Source: JBBKWQ01 sp037969115
GTDB taxonomy: Bacteria > Actinomycetota > Acidimicrobiia > Acidimicrobiales > Ilumatobacteraceae
NCBI GenBank assembly: GCA_037969115.1
Contig: JBBKWQ010000191.1
Span: 1 to 41,219, forward strand
Direction: 5' to 3'
DNA: 41,219 nt
Under the pieces are notes generated by a model. That model searched no databases. It worked only from the letters and a program-made list of their open reading frames with translations, and was not told the DNA's origin. This document shows positions 1 through 7,622 of this stretch, piece after piece (the stretch's first letter is position 1; every line of letters starts with the position of its first letter). The position numbers and the translations under genes were made by a program.

Positions 1-45
1 TTCAGTCGCTTCGGATTCAGTCGCTTCGGATTCAGTCGCTTCGCT
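1..45. repeat. 15-bp tandem repeat, three copies, in the nusA 3' region
   Basis: The unit TTCAGTCGCTTCGGA occurs at 1-15 and 16-30 exactly, and at 31-45 with the last two bases changed. Read on the minus strand it encodes Ala-Thr-Glu-Ser-Glu repeated in frame. The array may continue outside the window. Confidence 0.9.
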
Positions 46-1197
46 GTCGTCGGCCGGAGCGTCAGCCTCGGATCCGCCTTCGTTCTGCTCCACCCATTCG
101 GACTGGCTCAACACCGAACCATCGGCAGCGTGCCATTCCATCTCGCCCGACTCGGCGTTCTCGACCCACTCGCCTTCGGCGTAGTCGGTGTCGTCGAAGC
201 GACCACCGGCGGGAACGCCCTCGGCGACCTGTGTTTCGGAACGGATGTCGACGCGGACGCCGGTGAGACGGGCCGAAAGCCGTGCGTTCTGACCCTCACG
301 CCCGATCGCCAGGCTGAGCTGGTGGTCGGGCACGATCACATCGGCCTGGGTGCCATCGGCAGAGATGTTGACCTGGCTGACCTTGGCAGGCGACAAGGCC
401 TTGGCCACGAAGTCGGGAAGGTCTTCGCTGAACGGGACGATGTCGATCTTCTCGCCGCGCAACTCGTTGACCACCATTCGGACACGGGCACCACGGGCTC
501 CCACGCAGGCACCGACCGGATCGACGTTGTGGTCGTTCGACCAGACGGCGATCTTGGTGCGGTGGCCTGGTTCACGAGCGCAGGCCTTGATCTCGACGAT
601 GCCGTCGGCGATCTCGGGCACTTCGAGCTCGAACAGGCGCTTGATGAGTCCGGGGTGGGTGCGTGACACGACGATCTGCGGACCCTTGACGGTCTTGCGC
701 ACCTCGACGATGTAGGCCTTGCTGCGGTCGCCGGGTGCGGGGCGCTCGTAGGGAACCTGTTCGGCCTGCGGCAACAACGCCTCGACCCGACCGAGGTCGA
801 GCAGCGTGTAGCGGGTATCGGTCTGCTGGATGATGCCGGTGACGATGTCGCCCTCGCGGTTCGCGTACTCCTCGAACTTGCGGTCCCGTTCGACCTCGCG
901 GATGCGCTGGCTCATGACCTGACGGAACGTCTGTGCGGCAATGCGACCCAACTCTTCACGCTTGGGCGTGTCGTCGCGCTCGTTGACCCAGTTGCCGTCT
1001 TCGTCGACGTCGTAGGCGGTGAAGGAGAAATCCATCGTGTCGGGATTGACCTCGACAACGACTTCGTCGGCGGCGCCTGGGCGGCGCTTGTACGCAGATG
1101 CGAGCGCATCGACCAGAACATGCAGCAGGGCGTCCTCGGACAAACCCTTCTCCTGCGCCAACAGGCGGATTGCTTCGCTCATGTCGAGATTGCTCAC
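1..1197 (-). CDS. nusA: Transcription termination/antitermination factor NusA (3' end outside window)
   Basis: NusA binds RNA polymerase and nascent RNA and controls pausing, termination and antitermination. The 399 residues present show the family order: an N-terminal polymerase-binding domain (about 1-125), an S1 domain (about 115-185), KH1 with GARG near 233-236, and KH2 with the motif AIGREGQNARLSARL (297-311). From about residue 337 there is an acidic, Trp-containing tail that ends at the window edge in three ATESE units, with no stop yet. Many actinobacterial NusA proteins stop shortly after KH2, so the tail is an extension. The GTG start at 1197 overlaps the rimP stop by 4 nt (GTGA), implying translational coupling. 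ATG at 1182 is an alternative start. Identification is secure; the C-terminus is unknown. Confidence 0.95.
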   Translation of the reverse strand, partial: MSNLDMSEAIRLLAQEKGLSEDALLHVLVDALASAYKRRPGAADEVVVEVNPDTMDFSFTAYDVDEDGNWVNERDDTPKREELGRIAAQTFRQVMSQRIREVERDRKFEEYANREGDIVTGIIQQTDTRYTLLDLGRVEALLPQAEQVPYERPAPGDRSKAYIVEVRKTVKGPQIVVSRTHPGLIKRLFELEVPEIADGIVEIKACAREPGHRTKIAVWSNDHNVDPVGACVGARGARVRMVVNELRGEKIDIVPFSEDLPDFVAKALSPAKVSQVNISADGTQADVIVPDHQLSLAIGREGQNARLSARLTGVRVDIRSETQVAEGVPAGGRFDDTDYAEGEWVENAESGEMEWHAADGSVLSQSEWVEQNEGGSEADAPADDSEATESEATESEATE

Positions 1198-1829
1198 GAC
1201 TTCTTCTCCTTGCTCGACGTCTGCGCGACGCTCGTGTCCGTGGCGCCCTTGGCAGACTTGTTCTGCACCTGCTTGGCCTGCGACTTCTTCGTCGCGGCGT
1301 TCTTGCTCTTGCCCTTTTTCGTGCCGCCGGGTTTCGGCTTGGGACCCCAGACGAACACCGTCTTGGCACGGTCGATCTGGTCGAGCTTCACGATCTGGTC
1401 GAACGGTTCAGCCGACTTCGGGTCGTCGACCCGTACGGTCGCCGTGGTGTCGTCGGCGGCCACGAGAACGCCTTCGACTCGCCGATCATCGCTGCCCACG
1501 TCGGCCAGCCGGATCGCAACGGTCTTTCCGATCTCGCGCTGGAAATGGGCTGCAGTGCGCAGCGTGCGCTCGACGCCGGGACTGGTGACCTCGAGCGTGT
1601 ACTTGCCCGGGATCGGGTCGGCGTGGTCCATCTCACGTGACACGAGCCGAGTGGCGAGCGCCAGTTGATCGAGCGTGATGCCGCCGTCGGAGCCGGGAGG
1701 CGTGTCGACCGTGAGGCGGAGCGTGCTGCCCCGCTGTTCGACGTCGTAGATCTCGAGACCGAGGTCGGAGACGATTGGCTCGACCGATGCGCGTACGCGA
1801 TCGATGACGGGACTGCTGGTAATAGCCAA
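1194..1829 (-). CDS. rimP: Ribosome maturation factor RimP
   Basis: RimP assists maturation of the 30S subunit and is usually cotranscribed with nusA, as here. The 211-residue product has the expected start of the fold (SPVIDRVRASVEPIVSDLG), the GLEIYDVE strand, and the SPGVERTL signature (about residues 93-100). The C-terminus carries an extra Lys/Ala/Ser-rich basic tail of about 45 residues beyond the conserved SM-like domain. A TTG start at 1829 is chosen because AAAGGAGG lies 5 nt upstream; the frame stays open much further upstream, but that part is leader. The stop overlaps the nusA start by 4 nt. Confidence 0.9.
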   Translation of the reverse strand: MAITSSPVIDRVRASVEPIVSDLGLEIYDVEQRGSTLRLTVDTPPGSDGGITLDQLALATRLVSREMDHADPIPGKYTLEVTSPGVERTLRTAAHFQREIGKTVAIRLADVGSDDRRVEGVLVAADDTTATVRVDDPKSAEPFDQIVKLDQIDRAKTVFVWGPKPKPGGTKKGKSKNAATKKSQAKQVQNKSAKGATDTSVAQTSSKEKKS

Positions 1830-1913
1830 ATTCTCCTCCTTTCGCAAAGAAAGGCGTGGGTCGAAACCCACGCCTCTCGGTCTCGCAAAAACCAATAAGG
1901 GAAGCCGAGTATA
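1830..1913 (-). promoter_or_regulatory. Promoter and structured leader of rimP-nusA
   Basis: On the minus strand a -10-like TATACT lies at 1913-1908. The presumed leader then holds a perfect 10-bp hairpin (1875-1866 with 1861-1852) closed by a UUCG loop and followed at once by a U-rich run (TTCTTT), which looks like an intrinsic terminator. A second hairpin, CCTTTC paired with GAAAGG around 1853-1837, shares the CC of the first stem and includes part of the Shine-Dalgarno. The two cannot fully coexist. The structure is seen in the sequence; a role in attenuation is inferred. Confidence 0.55.
1852..1875 (-). terminator. Terminator-like hairpin in the rimP leader
   Basis: AGGCGTGGGT pairs perfectly with ACCCACGCCT around a TTCG tetraloop (minus strand), followed by TTCTTT. 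It sits about 20 nt before the rimP start codon, so it would act as an attenuator rather than an end-of-operon terminator. Confidence 0.5.
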
Positions 1914-1927
1914 GCTGGCCGGACGGG

Positions 1928-1933
1928 TATCTT
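1928..1933 (+). promoter_or_regulatory. -10 box of leaderless proS
   Basis: TATCTT, 6 nt before GTG at 1940. Confidence 0.45.
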
Positions 1934-1939
1934 GCCGGG

Positions 1940-3712
1940 GTGCTCCGGATGTCGACCCTGTTCCTACGAACCCTCCGCGACGACCCCGCGGACGCGGAGG
2001 TGCCATCGCATCGCCTGTTGGTGAGGGCCGGTTACATCAGGAGGGCCGCGCCCGGCGGCTTCAGTTGGCTGCCGCTCGGATGGATCGTGTTTCGCAACAT
2101 CGAGCGGATCGTCCGCGAGGAGATGGACGCAGCCGGTTTCCAGGAAGTTCACTTCCCGGCGCTGCTGCCGCGTGAGCCGTACGAAATCACCAACCGGTGG
2201 GCCGAGTACGGCGACAACCTCTTCCGACTGCAGGACCGGCGCGGCAACGACTTCCTGCTCGCGCCGACCCACGAGGAGATGTTCACGCTGCTCGTGAAAG
2301 ACCTGTACGGCTCGTACAAGGACCTACCGCTGTCGATCTACCAGATCCAGACCAAGTACCGCGACGAGGCGCGTCCGCGGGCCGGGCTGCTCCGGGGGCG
2401 CGAGTTCGTGATGAAGGATTCGTACAGCTTCGATGTCGATCAGGACGGTCTGCAGCGTTCGTACGACCGTCACCGAGAGGCGTACATCGCCACGTTCGAC
2501 CGGCTCGGGCTCCCGGTCGTGATCGTGTCTGCGATGTCAGGAGCGATGGGTGGGTCGGCATCCGAAGAATTCCTCGCACCCATCGACGTCGGTGAAGACA
2601 CATACGTGCGGTGCACGAACTGCGACTTCGCGGCGAACGTCGAGGCGGTCCGCGTGACGGCACCCGATGCGATCCCGCTCCATGGGTTGCCGGCCGCCCA
2701 GGTGCACGACACGCCGAACACGCCGACCATCCAGACATTGGTCGATCACCTCAACGCCGACTCGACCTTCGTACGGACCGAGGGCGAATGGACGGCTGCT
2801 GACACGCTCAAGAACGTCGTCGTGAAGCTGCGCCATCCCGATGGCAGTACCGAGCCACTCGCAATCGGCATTCCCGGCGACCGTGAAGTCGACGAGAAGC
2901 GACTCGCAGCCCAGGTGGAGCCGGCCGTGGTGGAACCCTTCGAGGAGGCCGACTTCGCAGCGAACCCCACGCTGGTCAAGGGGTACATCGGCCCGGGCAC
3001 GCTCGGCTCGGAGGGTAGTTCCGGAATTCGGTTCCTCGTCGATCCCCGGATCGTCGAAGGAACACGATGGGTCACCGGCGCCAACGAACCGGGACGTCAC
3101 GTCATCGATCTGACCTACGGTCGAGACTTCACCGCCGATGGTGTCATCGAGGCCGCCGAGGTTCGCTCCGGCGACGGCTGCCCGAACTGCGGATCAGGTG
3201 TCGAGATGGCCCGCGGCATCGAGATGGGCCACATCTTCCAACTCGGCACGAAGTACGCCGAGGCACTCGGTCTCAAGGTGCTCGACCAGAACGGTAAACA
3301 GGTCACCGTCACCATGGGCTCGTACGGCATCGGGGTGTCGCGTGCGGTTGCCGCGATCGCCGAGACCAACCACGACGATGTCGGATTGTGCTGGCCACGT
3401 GAGATCGCTCCCGCCGACGTCCACCTGGTCATCGCCGGTAAGGGCGAACCGCAGTGGTCCACGGCGGAAACCCTCGCACAGTCGCTGGAAGCTGCGGGAT
3501 TGCGCGTGCTGTTCGATGATCGTGTCGGCGTTTCACCCGGCGTGAAGTTCAAGGACGCCGAGCTGATCGGTGTGCCCACCATCGTGGTGGCCGGCCGTGG
3601 CGTCACCGACGACGCCGCGACCAGCGTGGTCGAGGTGAAGGACCGCCGCACCGGCGAACGCGAAGACGTCGCACTGTCCGACGTCGTCGCCTACCTCATG
3701 GCTCTGAGCTGA
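1940..3712 (+). CDS. proS: Prolyl-tRNA synthetase (bacterial type)
   Basis: Charges tRNA-Pro with proline (EC 6.1.1.15) in the cytoplasm. The 590-residue protein has class II motifs: the N-terminal FLRTLRDDPADAEVPSHRLL, motif 2 around KYRDEARPRAGLLRGREF and VMKDSYSF, and motif 3 in GSYGIGVSRAVAA. A YbaK-like editing insertion lies between (roughly residues 225-390), followed by an anticodon-binding domain from about residue 490. The GTG at 1940 is preferred over ATG at 1949 because a -10 box sits 6 nt upstream and the N-terminus M-x-R-M-S-x-L-F-L-R-T-L-R resembles mycobacterial ProS. It is transcribed divergently from rimP-nusA, sharing the short region 1830-1939. Confidence 0.95.
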   Translation: MLRMSTLFLRTLRDDPADAEVPSHRLLVRAGYIRRAAPGGFSWLPLGWIVFRNIERIVREEMDAAGFQEVHFPALLPREPYEITNRWAEYGDNLFRLQDRRGNDFLLAPTHEEMFTLLVKDLYGSYKDLPLSIYQIQTKYRDEARPRAGLLRGREFVMKDSYSFDVDQDGLQRSYDRHREAYIATFDRLGLPVVIVSAMSGAMGGSASEEFLAPIDVGEDTYVRCTNCDFAANVEAVRVTAPDAIPLHGLPAAQVHDTPNTPTIQTLVDHLNADSTFVRTEGEWTAADTLKNVVVKLRHPDGSTEPLAIGIPGDREVDEKRLAAQVEPAVVEPFEEADFAANPTLVKGYIGPGTLGSEGSSGIRFLVDPRIVEGTRWVTGANEPGRHVIDLTYGRDFTADGVIEAAEVRSGDGCPNCGSGVEMARGIEMGHIFQLGTKYAEALGLKVLDQNGKQVTVTMGSYGIGVSRAVAAIAETNHDDVGLCWPREIAPADVHLVIAGKGEPQWSTAETLAQSLEAAGLRVLFDDRVGVSPGVKFKDAELIGVPTIVVAGRGVTDDAATSVVEVKDRRTGEREDVALSDVVAYLMALS

Positions 3713-3740
3713 TCGACCCTTCGACGCACGGACCGGTGGC

Positions 3741-4112
3741 TCAGATGTTGGTGCCCACGCGAAGGCGATTGCCACTCGGGTCGAAAACGGTGAACTCCCG
3801 CATTCCCCACGTCTGGTTCTCCAGTTCGCTGACCGGAAGGTCGGCGGCCAGCCAAGCGACGTGCCAATCGTCGACGTCTGCGGTGTGGATGTAGCAGGCC
3901 GACGGGTTGCGATCCGGATCGAGGTCGGCGGCCGCGACCAGATGGAACAGTTCGCGCCCGTTGCGATGCACCCACCCGTAGCCGTCGTCGTATCGCGTCA
4001 CGTCGAAGCCGGCTCGCACATAGAACGCTTCGGCTTCGGCCATGTCCCTGACGGGCAGGATCGGTTGCACGATCGGTTCGGCTTCTCGGGCCGATCGCAG
4101 TCGGAGTGGCAT
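3741..4112 (-). CDS. VOC-family (glyoxalase/bleomycin-resistance-like) protein
   Basis: A 123-residue protein of the vicinal oxygen chelate superfamily. Two beta-alpha-beta-beta-beta units are recognisable: IVQPILPVRDMAEAEAFYVRAGF at the start and EFTVFDPSGNRLRVG at the end. Its size and the early Pro-Val-Arg-Asp-x-x-x-A-x-x-FY pattern are most like bleomycin-resistance (BLMT) proteins, which dimerise and sequester drugs. The substrate cannot be assigned from sequence. It is convergent with proS (28 nt between stops) and divergent from the AAA ATPase gene. ATG at 4112 is the only reasonable start. Confidence 0.8.
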   Translation of the reverse strand: MPLRLRSAREAEPIVQPILPVRDMAEAEAFYVRAGFDVTRYDDGYGWVHRNGRELFHLVAAADLDPDRNPSACYIHTADVDDWHVAWLAADLPVSELENQTWGMREFTVFDPSGNRLRVGTNI

Positions 4113-4170
4113 GGCGACATTCTGTCACTCCCCTGATCACCTGATGTGCCTGCGGTTTAGCGCATCTTGC

Positions 4171-4176
4171 TAATGT
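4171..4176 (+). promoter_or_regulatory. -10 box of leaderless ATPase gene
   Basis: TAATGT with an upstream TG (TGCTAATGT, extended -10), 6 nt before ATG at 4183. Confidence 0.5.
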
Positions 4177-4182
4177 GACGGC

Positions 4183-5337
4183 ATGTCAGGTGAACGGTAC
4201 GACCCGATCGCGAACCCGTACGCGCCGGGCGCCGGCACGCCCCCGCCTGCCCTGGTCGGCCGAGACCCGATGATCGAACGTGCCGAGATCGGAATGCGGC
4301 GCATCGCGTCGAAACGTACGAGCCAACATCAGCTCATCACCGGGCTGCGCGGTGTGGGCAAGACAGTCCTCCTCGGCAAACTCGCCGGTCTCGCCGAACA
4401 CATCGGGTATCGGGTGATCCGCATCGAAGCGGTCGGTGGCGACGACACGCTGCGTAGTCTGCTTCGCCAAGCACGACGTGTCGTCGAAGAATTCGACCGC
4501 GGCAAGAAGGTCACTCGGGCACTGCGTTCCATCGAATCCGTATCGCTCACCGTTGCCGGCACCGGCTTGAGCGTCGACCGCGGCCATCGCCCACGACCCG
4601 ATCGCGAGGCCCTCAGCGACGTCGTCACCGACATGGCGGCCGCCGCCGCCGACAACGATCTCGGCGTGATGATCGCCATCGACGAAGCCCAGATGCTCGA
4701 CCGCCACGACCTGCGACGGCTCCTCGCCGGCGTGCACCGATGCGGCCAGGACGGCCTCCCGCTCTACTGCCTGCTCGCCGGACTGCCGAACCTGGTCGGA
4801 GACGTCGCCAAGGCGGCCACATACGCCGAGCGCATGTTCACGATGGCCGACCTCGGACCGCTCACACCCGAGCAGGTGGTGCGGGCGATCACCGAGCCGG
4901 CCAGTGAGATCGGCGTCGAATGGACCCAAGGCGCGACCGGCCAGATCATCGATCGCTCCGACGGTTTCCCGTTCTTCGTACAGACGTGGGCGTATCACAC
5001 GTGGAACGCCGCCCACGACGAACCGATCACGTCGGACGACGTCGAGCGAGCCGCTCCGAATGCCGACCACGCGCTCGACTCGTCGTTCTTCGCCGCTCGC
5101 ATCGCTCGGATCCCATCGTCGGAAGTCGCCTACGTGCAAGCCCTCGCGTCGCTCGGACCCGGCCCGCATCGCTCGGGCGACGTGGCCGACGCGGCCGACA
5201 AGACCACGTCGCAGGTGGCAGCGTTCCGTGACCGGCTCATCAACGAAGGCGTGATCTACGCACCGCGCTACGGCTGGGTCGAGTTCGCGATCCCGCACTT
5301 CGACCAGTACGTGCGACGAGCACTCCCCCGACGCTGA
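4183..5337 (+). CDS. AAA/STAND-like ATPase with C-terminal winged-helix region (function unknown)
   Basis: A 384-residue P-loop ATPase with Walker A GLRGVGKT (54-61), Walker B GVMIAIDEAQ (161-170), a VGRDPMIERAE N-terminal box typical of ORC/Cdc6-like and AAA_16 ATPases, and a C-terminal segment (about 300-384) that reads as a winged helix. There is no transmembrane segment, nuclease or toxin domain. It stands alone: the neighbours are on the other strand and unrelated. Such single ATPases are often annotated simply as ATP-binding protein; a DNA- or partner-binding role is inference only. The start is set by the extended -10 box 6 nt upstream. Confidence 0.85.
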   Translation: MSGERYDPIANPYAPGAGTPPPALVGRDPMIERAEIGMRRIASKRTSQHQLITGLRGVGKTVLLGKLAGLAEHIGYRVIRIEAVGGDDTLRSLLRQARRVVEEFDRGKKVTRALRSIESVSLTVAGTGLSVDRGHRPRPDREALSDVVTDMAAAAADNDLGVMIAIDEAQMLDRHDLRRLLAGVHRCGQDGLPLYCLLAGLPNLVGDVAKAATYAERMFTMADLGPLTPEQVVRAITEPASEIGVEWTQGATGQIIDRSDGFPFFVQTWAYHTWNAAHDEPITSDDVERAAPNADHALDSSFFAARIARIPSSEVAYVQALASLGPGPHRSGDVADAADKTTSQVAAFRDRLINEGVIYAPRYGWVEFAIPHFDQYVRRALPRR

Positions 5338-5369
5338 CGCACGTCGATGCGGGCACGACCGCAGCCGAT

Positions 5370-6587
5370 TCAGTGTTGCTTCCAGCGCACCAGTGTTCGG
5401 TCGATGTCGGCGATCGAGGTGCGCCCGGTCAGCGCCATCGTCCGGCGCATCCCGTCCTCGAAGAAACGCAGCACGTGGTCGACGCCACGTTCGCCCGCCG
5501 CGCCCATGCCGTAGAGGTAGGGCCTCCCGATCGAGCATGCGTCGGCGCCGAGCGCGATTGCCTTCACGATGTCGCTTCCCCGCCGAACGCCGCCGTCGCA
5601 GATCACCACAGCACGACCCTGCACCACCTGGGCGACCGGCTCGATCAGGTCGAGCGGTGCCGGCGAGTCGTCGAGTTGACGTCCGCCGTGATTCGACAAG
5701 CCGATCCCGTCAGCGCCGGCGGCGACAGCCCGCTCGGCGTCGGCGACGGACTGGATGCCCTTCAACACGAGCGGACCGTCCCAGATCGAGCGCATCCAGT
5801 CGATGTCGTCCCACGACAGCGCCGGATCGAACTTGCGCATCACATGCTCGGCCAACGAAATCGGATCGATGCCATCCTCCTCCTGACCCACGACGTTCGC
5901 GAACACGATCGGCTCGTGCCGCAGGAAATCGAGCGTCCACGCCGGGTGGACGATGCCGTCGACGATCGTGCCCAACCCGACCTTGGGCGGAATGGTGTAG
6001 CCGCGGCGCACGTCGCGCTCACGGCGGCCGAGCACGGCCGTGTCGACCGTGAGCCACAACGCGTCGTACCCCGCGGCCTTGGCACGCCACACGAGATCGG
6101 TCACCAGGGCCCGGTCACGCCAGGTGTACACCTGGAACCACTTGGAACCGCTCGACACGGCCGCAACCTCTTCGATCGACCTGGTGCTCATGGTGGACAG
6201 CGAATACGGGATGCCGGCACGTTCGGCAGCTCGCGCCACCGACAGTTCCCCCTGAGATTGCGTGAGCCGTGTGTAACCGGTCGGTGCCAGGATCAACGGC
6301 ATTGCGTGCCTGCGACCGAACAGGGTCGTCGACGTATCGAGCGAACTCACGTCGCACAACACCCTCGGATCGAACTCGAGCCGTTCGAACGCCGCCACGT
6401 TGTTGCGGAGCGATCGTTCGTCCTCCGCTCCGCCGTCGATGTAGTCGAAGACACCTCGCGGCAGCCTGCGGCGGGCGATGCGGCGTACGTCTTCGATGGT
6501 GGCTGCACCACTGAGTCGGCGTGCGACCGGGTCGAGTTCGAGGGGTTTGAACCGAACGACAGACCGGAAGGTGTCGATCATTCCCAC
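5370..6587 (-). CDS. FMN-dependent alpha-hydroxy-acid dehydrogenase/oxidase (LldD-like)
   Basis: A 405-residue TIM-barrel flavoenzyme of the L-lactate dehydrogenase/glycolate oxidase family, which oxidises 2-hydroxy acids to 2-oxo acids. Visible landmarks are RRLPRGVFDYIDGGAEDE at the N-terminus, PTGYTRLTQSQGE, FQVYTWRDR, VLKGIQ (K276), and SNHGGRQLDDSPAP with the catalytic base H300, then CDGGVRRGSDIVKA. It resembles mycobacterial LldD2 more than the mycofactocin-linked MftD. GTG at 6587 is chosen because TACGCT lies 7 nt upstream; ATG at 6581 is the alternative. The DUF2087 regulator lies 48 nt upstream in the same direction. Whether lactate is the substrate is not shown. Confidence 0.85.
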   Translation of the reverse strand: MGMIDTFRSVVRFKPLELDPVARRLSGAATIEDVRRIARRRLPRGVFDYIDGGAEDERSLRNNVAAFERLEFDPRVLCDVSSLDTSTTLFGRRHAMPLILAPTGYTRLTQSQGELSVARAAERAGIPYSLSTMSTRSIEEVAAVSSGSKWFQVYTWRDRALVTDLVWRAKAAGYDALWLTVDTAVLGRRERDVRRGYTIPPKVGLGTIVDGIVHPAWTLDFLRHEPIVFANVVGQEEDGIDPISLAEHVMRKFDPALSWDDIDWMRSIWDGPLVLKGIQSVADAERAVAAGADGIGLSNHGGRQLDDSPAPLDLIEPVAQVVQGRAVVICDGGVRRGSDIVKAIALGADACSIGRPYLYGMGAAGERGVDHVLRFFEDGMRRTMALTGRTSIADIDRTLVRWKQH

Positions 6588-6594
6588 GTCGCGC

Positions 6595-6600
6595 AGCGTA
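6595..6600 (-). promoter_or_regulatory. -10 box of leaderless LldD-like gene
   Basis: TACGCT (minus strand), 7 nt before GTG at 6587. Confidence 0.45.
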
Positions 6601-6635
6601 TTGGTCTGCCGCCTGGCTGTGACAACCGAGCAGGC

Positions 6636-7193
6636 TCAGGCGAACGACGGGTCGCGCACCGCGCCGCCGCACCGCCAGTACTCGTCACTCTCCCGGTCGA
6701 GGAATCCCTCGTCGACGAGATAACGACGCGGCGTGACATAGTCGTCGCCGAACACGGCGAGGGCGTCGTTGACCTCGCGCTCGCTGTACCGGCGCCCGAC
6801 CTCGAACTCGAGCGCCAGGCGCTGCAACACGATGCGCCGTTTCGTGCGACTGGTCGGCATCTCGCGGAGCACCGTGCCACGGAAGAACCGCGACAACACG
6901 AGCTGCTCCTCGTCGTTCATGCCGCGTGCGACGATGGGGTCCATCGGCTCCTCGGGCGTCGCAACAGCCTGAGCCGCAGCGCGCAGCGCCCGCAGGTCGA
7001 GCGTGAACGAGTCGCCGTTGGCAGACACGAATCCGGCGAGCCGGAACTCAGCGAGCGCGTCCAACACCGACCGGCGTTGCAGCCCGGTTGCCTCGACGAC
7101 CTCACTGATCGACAGGTGCGCGGTGGAAAGCGCTCCAGCGACCGCAAGACGCTCGCGATCGAGGAAGAGTCTGAGCAGCTCGACCGGATCCAT
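6636..7193 (-). CDS. DUF2087-domain protein with N-terminal helix-turn-helix
   Basis: A 185-residue protein. Residues 1-65 look like a winged helix-turn-helix (ISEVVEATGLQRRSVLDALAEFRLAGFV pattern), and residues about 115-178 are DUF2087 (TKRRIVLQRLALEFE, GRRYSEREVNDALAVF, YVTPRRYLVDEGFLDRE, YWR). Proteins of this family are taken to be transcriptional regulators; the ligand is unknown. It is codirectional with the downstream LldD-like gene and may regulate or be cotranscribed with it. The ATG at 7193 has neither a clear Shine-Dalgarno nor a well-spaced -10 box. Confidence 0.8.
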   Translation of the reverse strand: MDPVELLRLFLDRERLAVAGALSTAHLSISEVVEATGLQRRSVLDALAEFRLAGFVSANGDSFTLDLRALRAAAQAVATPEEPMDPIVARGMNDEEQLVLSRFFRGTVLREMPTSRTKRRIVLQRLALEFEVGRRYSEREVNDALAVFGDDYVTPRRYLVDEGFLDRESDEYWRCGGAVRDPSFA

Positions 7194-7271
7194 CCGGATA
7201 GTGAACCAGGGAAGCGGCGGTGCTCCACTGCGCTGCGCTTCACCGATGTCCGACGCGCGAGACTCCGAACC

Positions 7272-7562
7272 ATGATCCGAGTCACGCTCCTGTACCCGAA
7301 AACCGATGATTCGACGTTCGACATGGACTACTACACGTCGTCACACATGCCCATGTTCGCTGCGGCGATCGGCGATGCCTGCACGGGATGGGGCGTCGAC
7401 CAGATCGTCAGCGGCCCGTACGAGTGCGTCGCGTGGGTAACCGTCGAGAGCATGGAGGCGTTCGGCGCCGCCATGAAGGCGAACGGCGGTCCGGTCATGG
7501 CCGACGTCCCGAACTACACCAACGTCCAGCCGGTGACGGCGATCGGCAACGTCGTCGTCTGA
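7272..7562 (+). CDS. Small EthD-like (dimeric alpha-beta barrel) protein
   Basis: A 96-residue protein, MIRVTLLYPK then DMDYYTSSHMPMF and ending in NYTNVQPVTAIGNV, matching the EthD/stress-responsive alpha-beta barrel fold: short, beginning with a strand, then Y-x-x-x-H-x-P. Some EthD proteins act in ring or ether degradation, but most are uncharacterised, so no substrate is proposed. Much longer reading frames on this strand upstream overlap the antisense genes and are not coding. GAGACT lies 7 nt before the ATG, a weak version of the leaderless -10 seen elsewhere here. Confidence 0.75.
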   Translation: MIRVTLLYPKTDDSTFDMDYYTSSHMPMFAAAIGDACTGWGVDQIVSGPYECVAWVTVESMEAFGAAMKANGGPVMADVPNYTNVQPVTAIGNVVV

Positions 7563-7585
7563 GCCCTCACGTCGGATCAGCGATT

Positions 7586-7622
7586 CCTGGTCAGGGACTC
7601 GCGTCAGGAGTGTCTGACCAGG
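7586..7622. terminator. Hairpin between convergent EthD-like and MaoC genes
   Basis: CCTGGTCAG (7586-7594) pairs with CTGACCAGG (7614-7622), with an inner ACTC/GAGT stem and loop GCGTCAG. It straddles the stop codon of the MaoC gene and could end transcription from both sides. There is no U-tract, so efficiency is uncertain. Confidence 0.45.

Noticed and set aside
1..45. Short repeats considered as a CRISPR fragment
   Set aside because: Contiguous 15-bp units without spacers, in frame with nusA.
5370..6587. MftD of a mycofactocin cluster
   Set aside because: Sequence is closer to LldD2-type enzymes and no mftA/B/C genes are nearby.
5373..7271. Very long plus-strand open frame opposite the LldD-like and DUF2087 genes
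   Set aside because: Antisense shadow of GC-rich coding DNA; rich in Arg, His and Asp with no domain. Only its last 96 codons (the EthD-like protein) are real.
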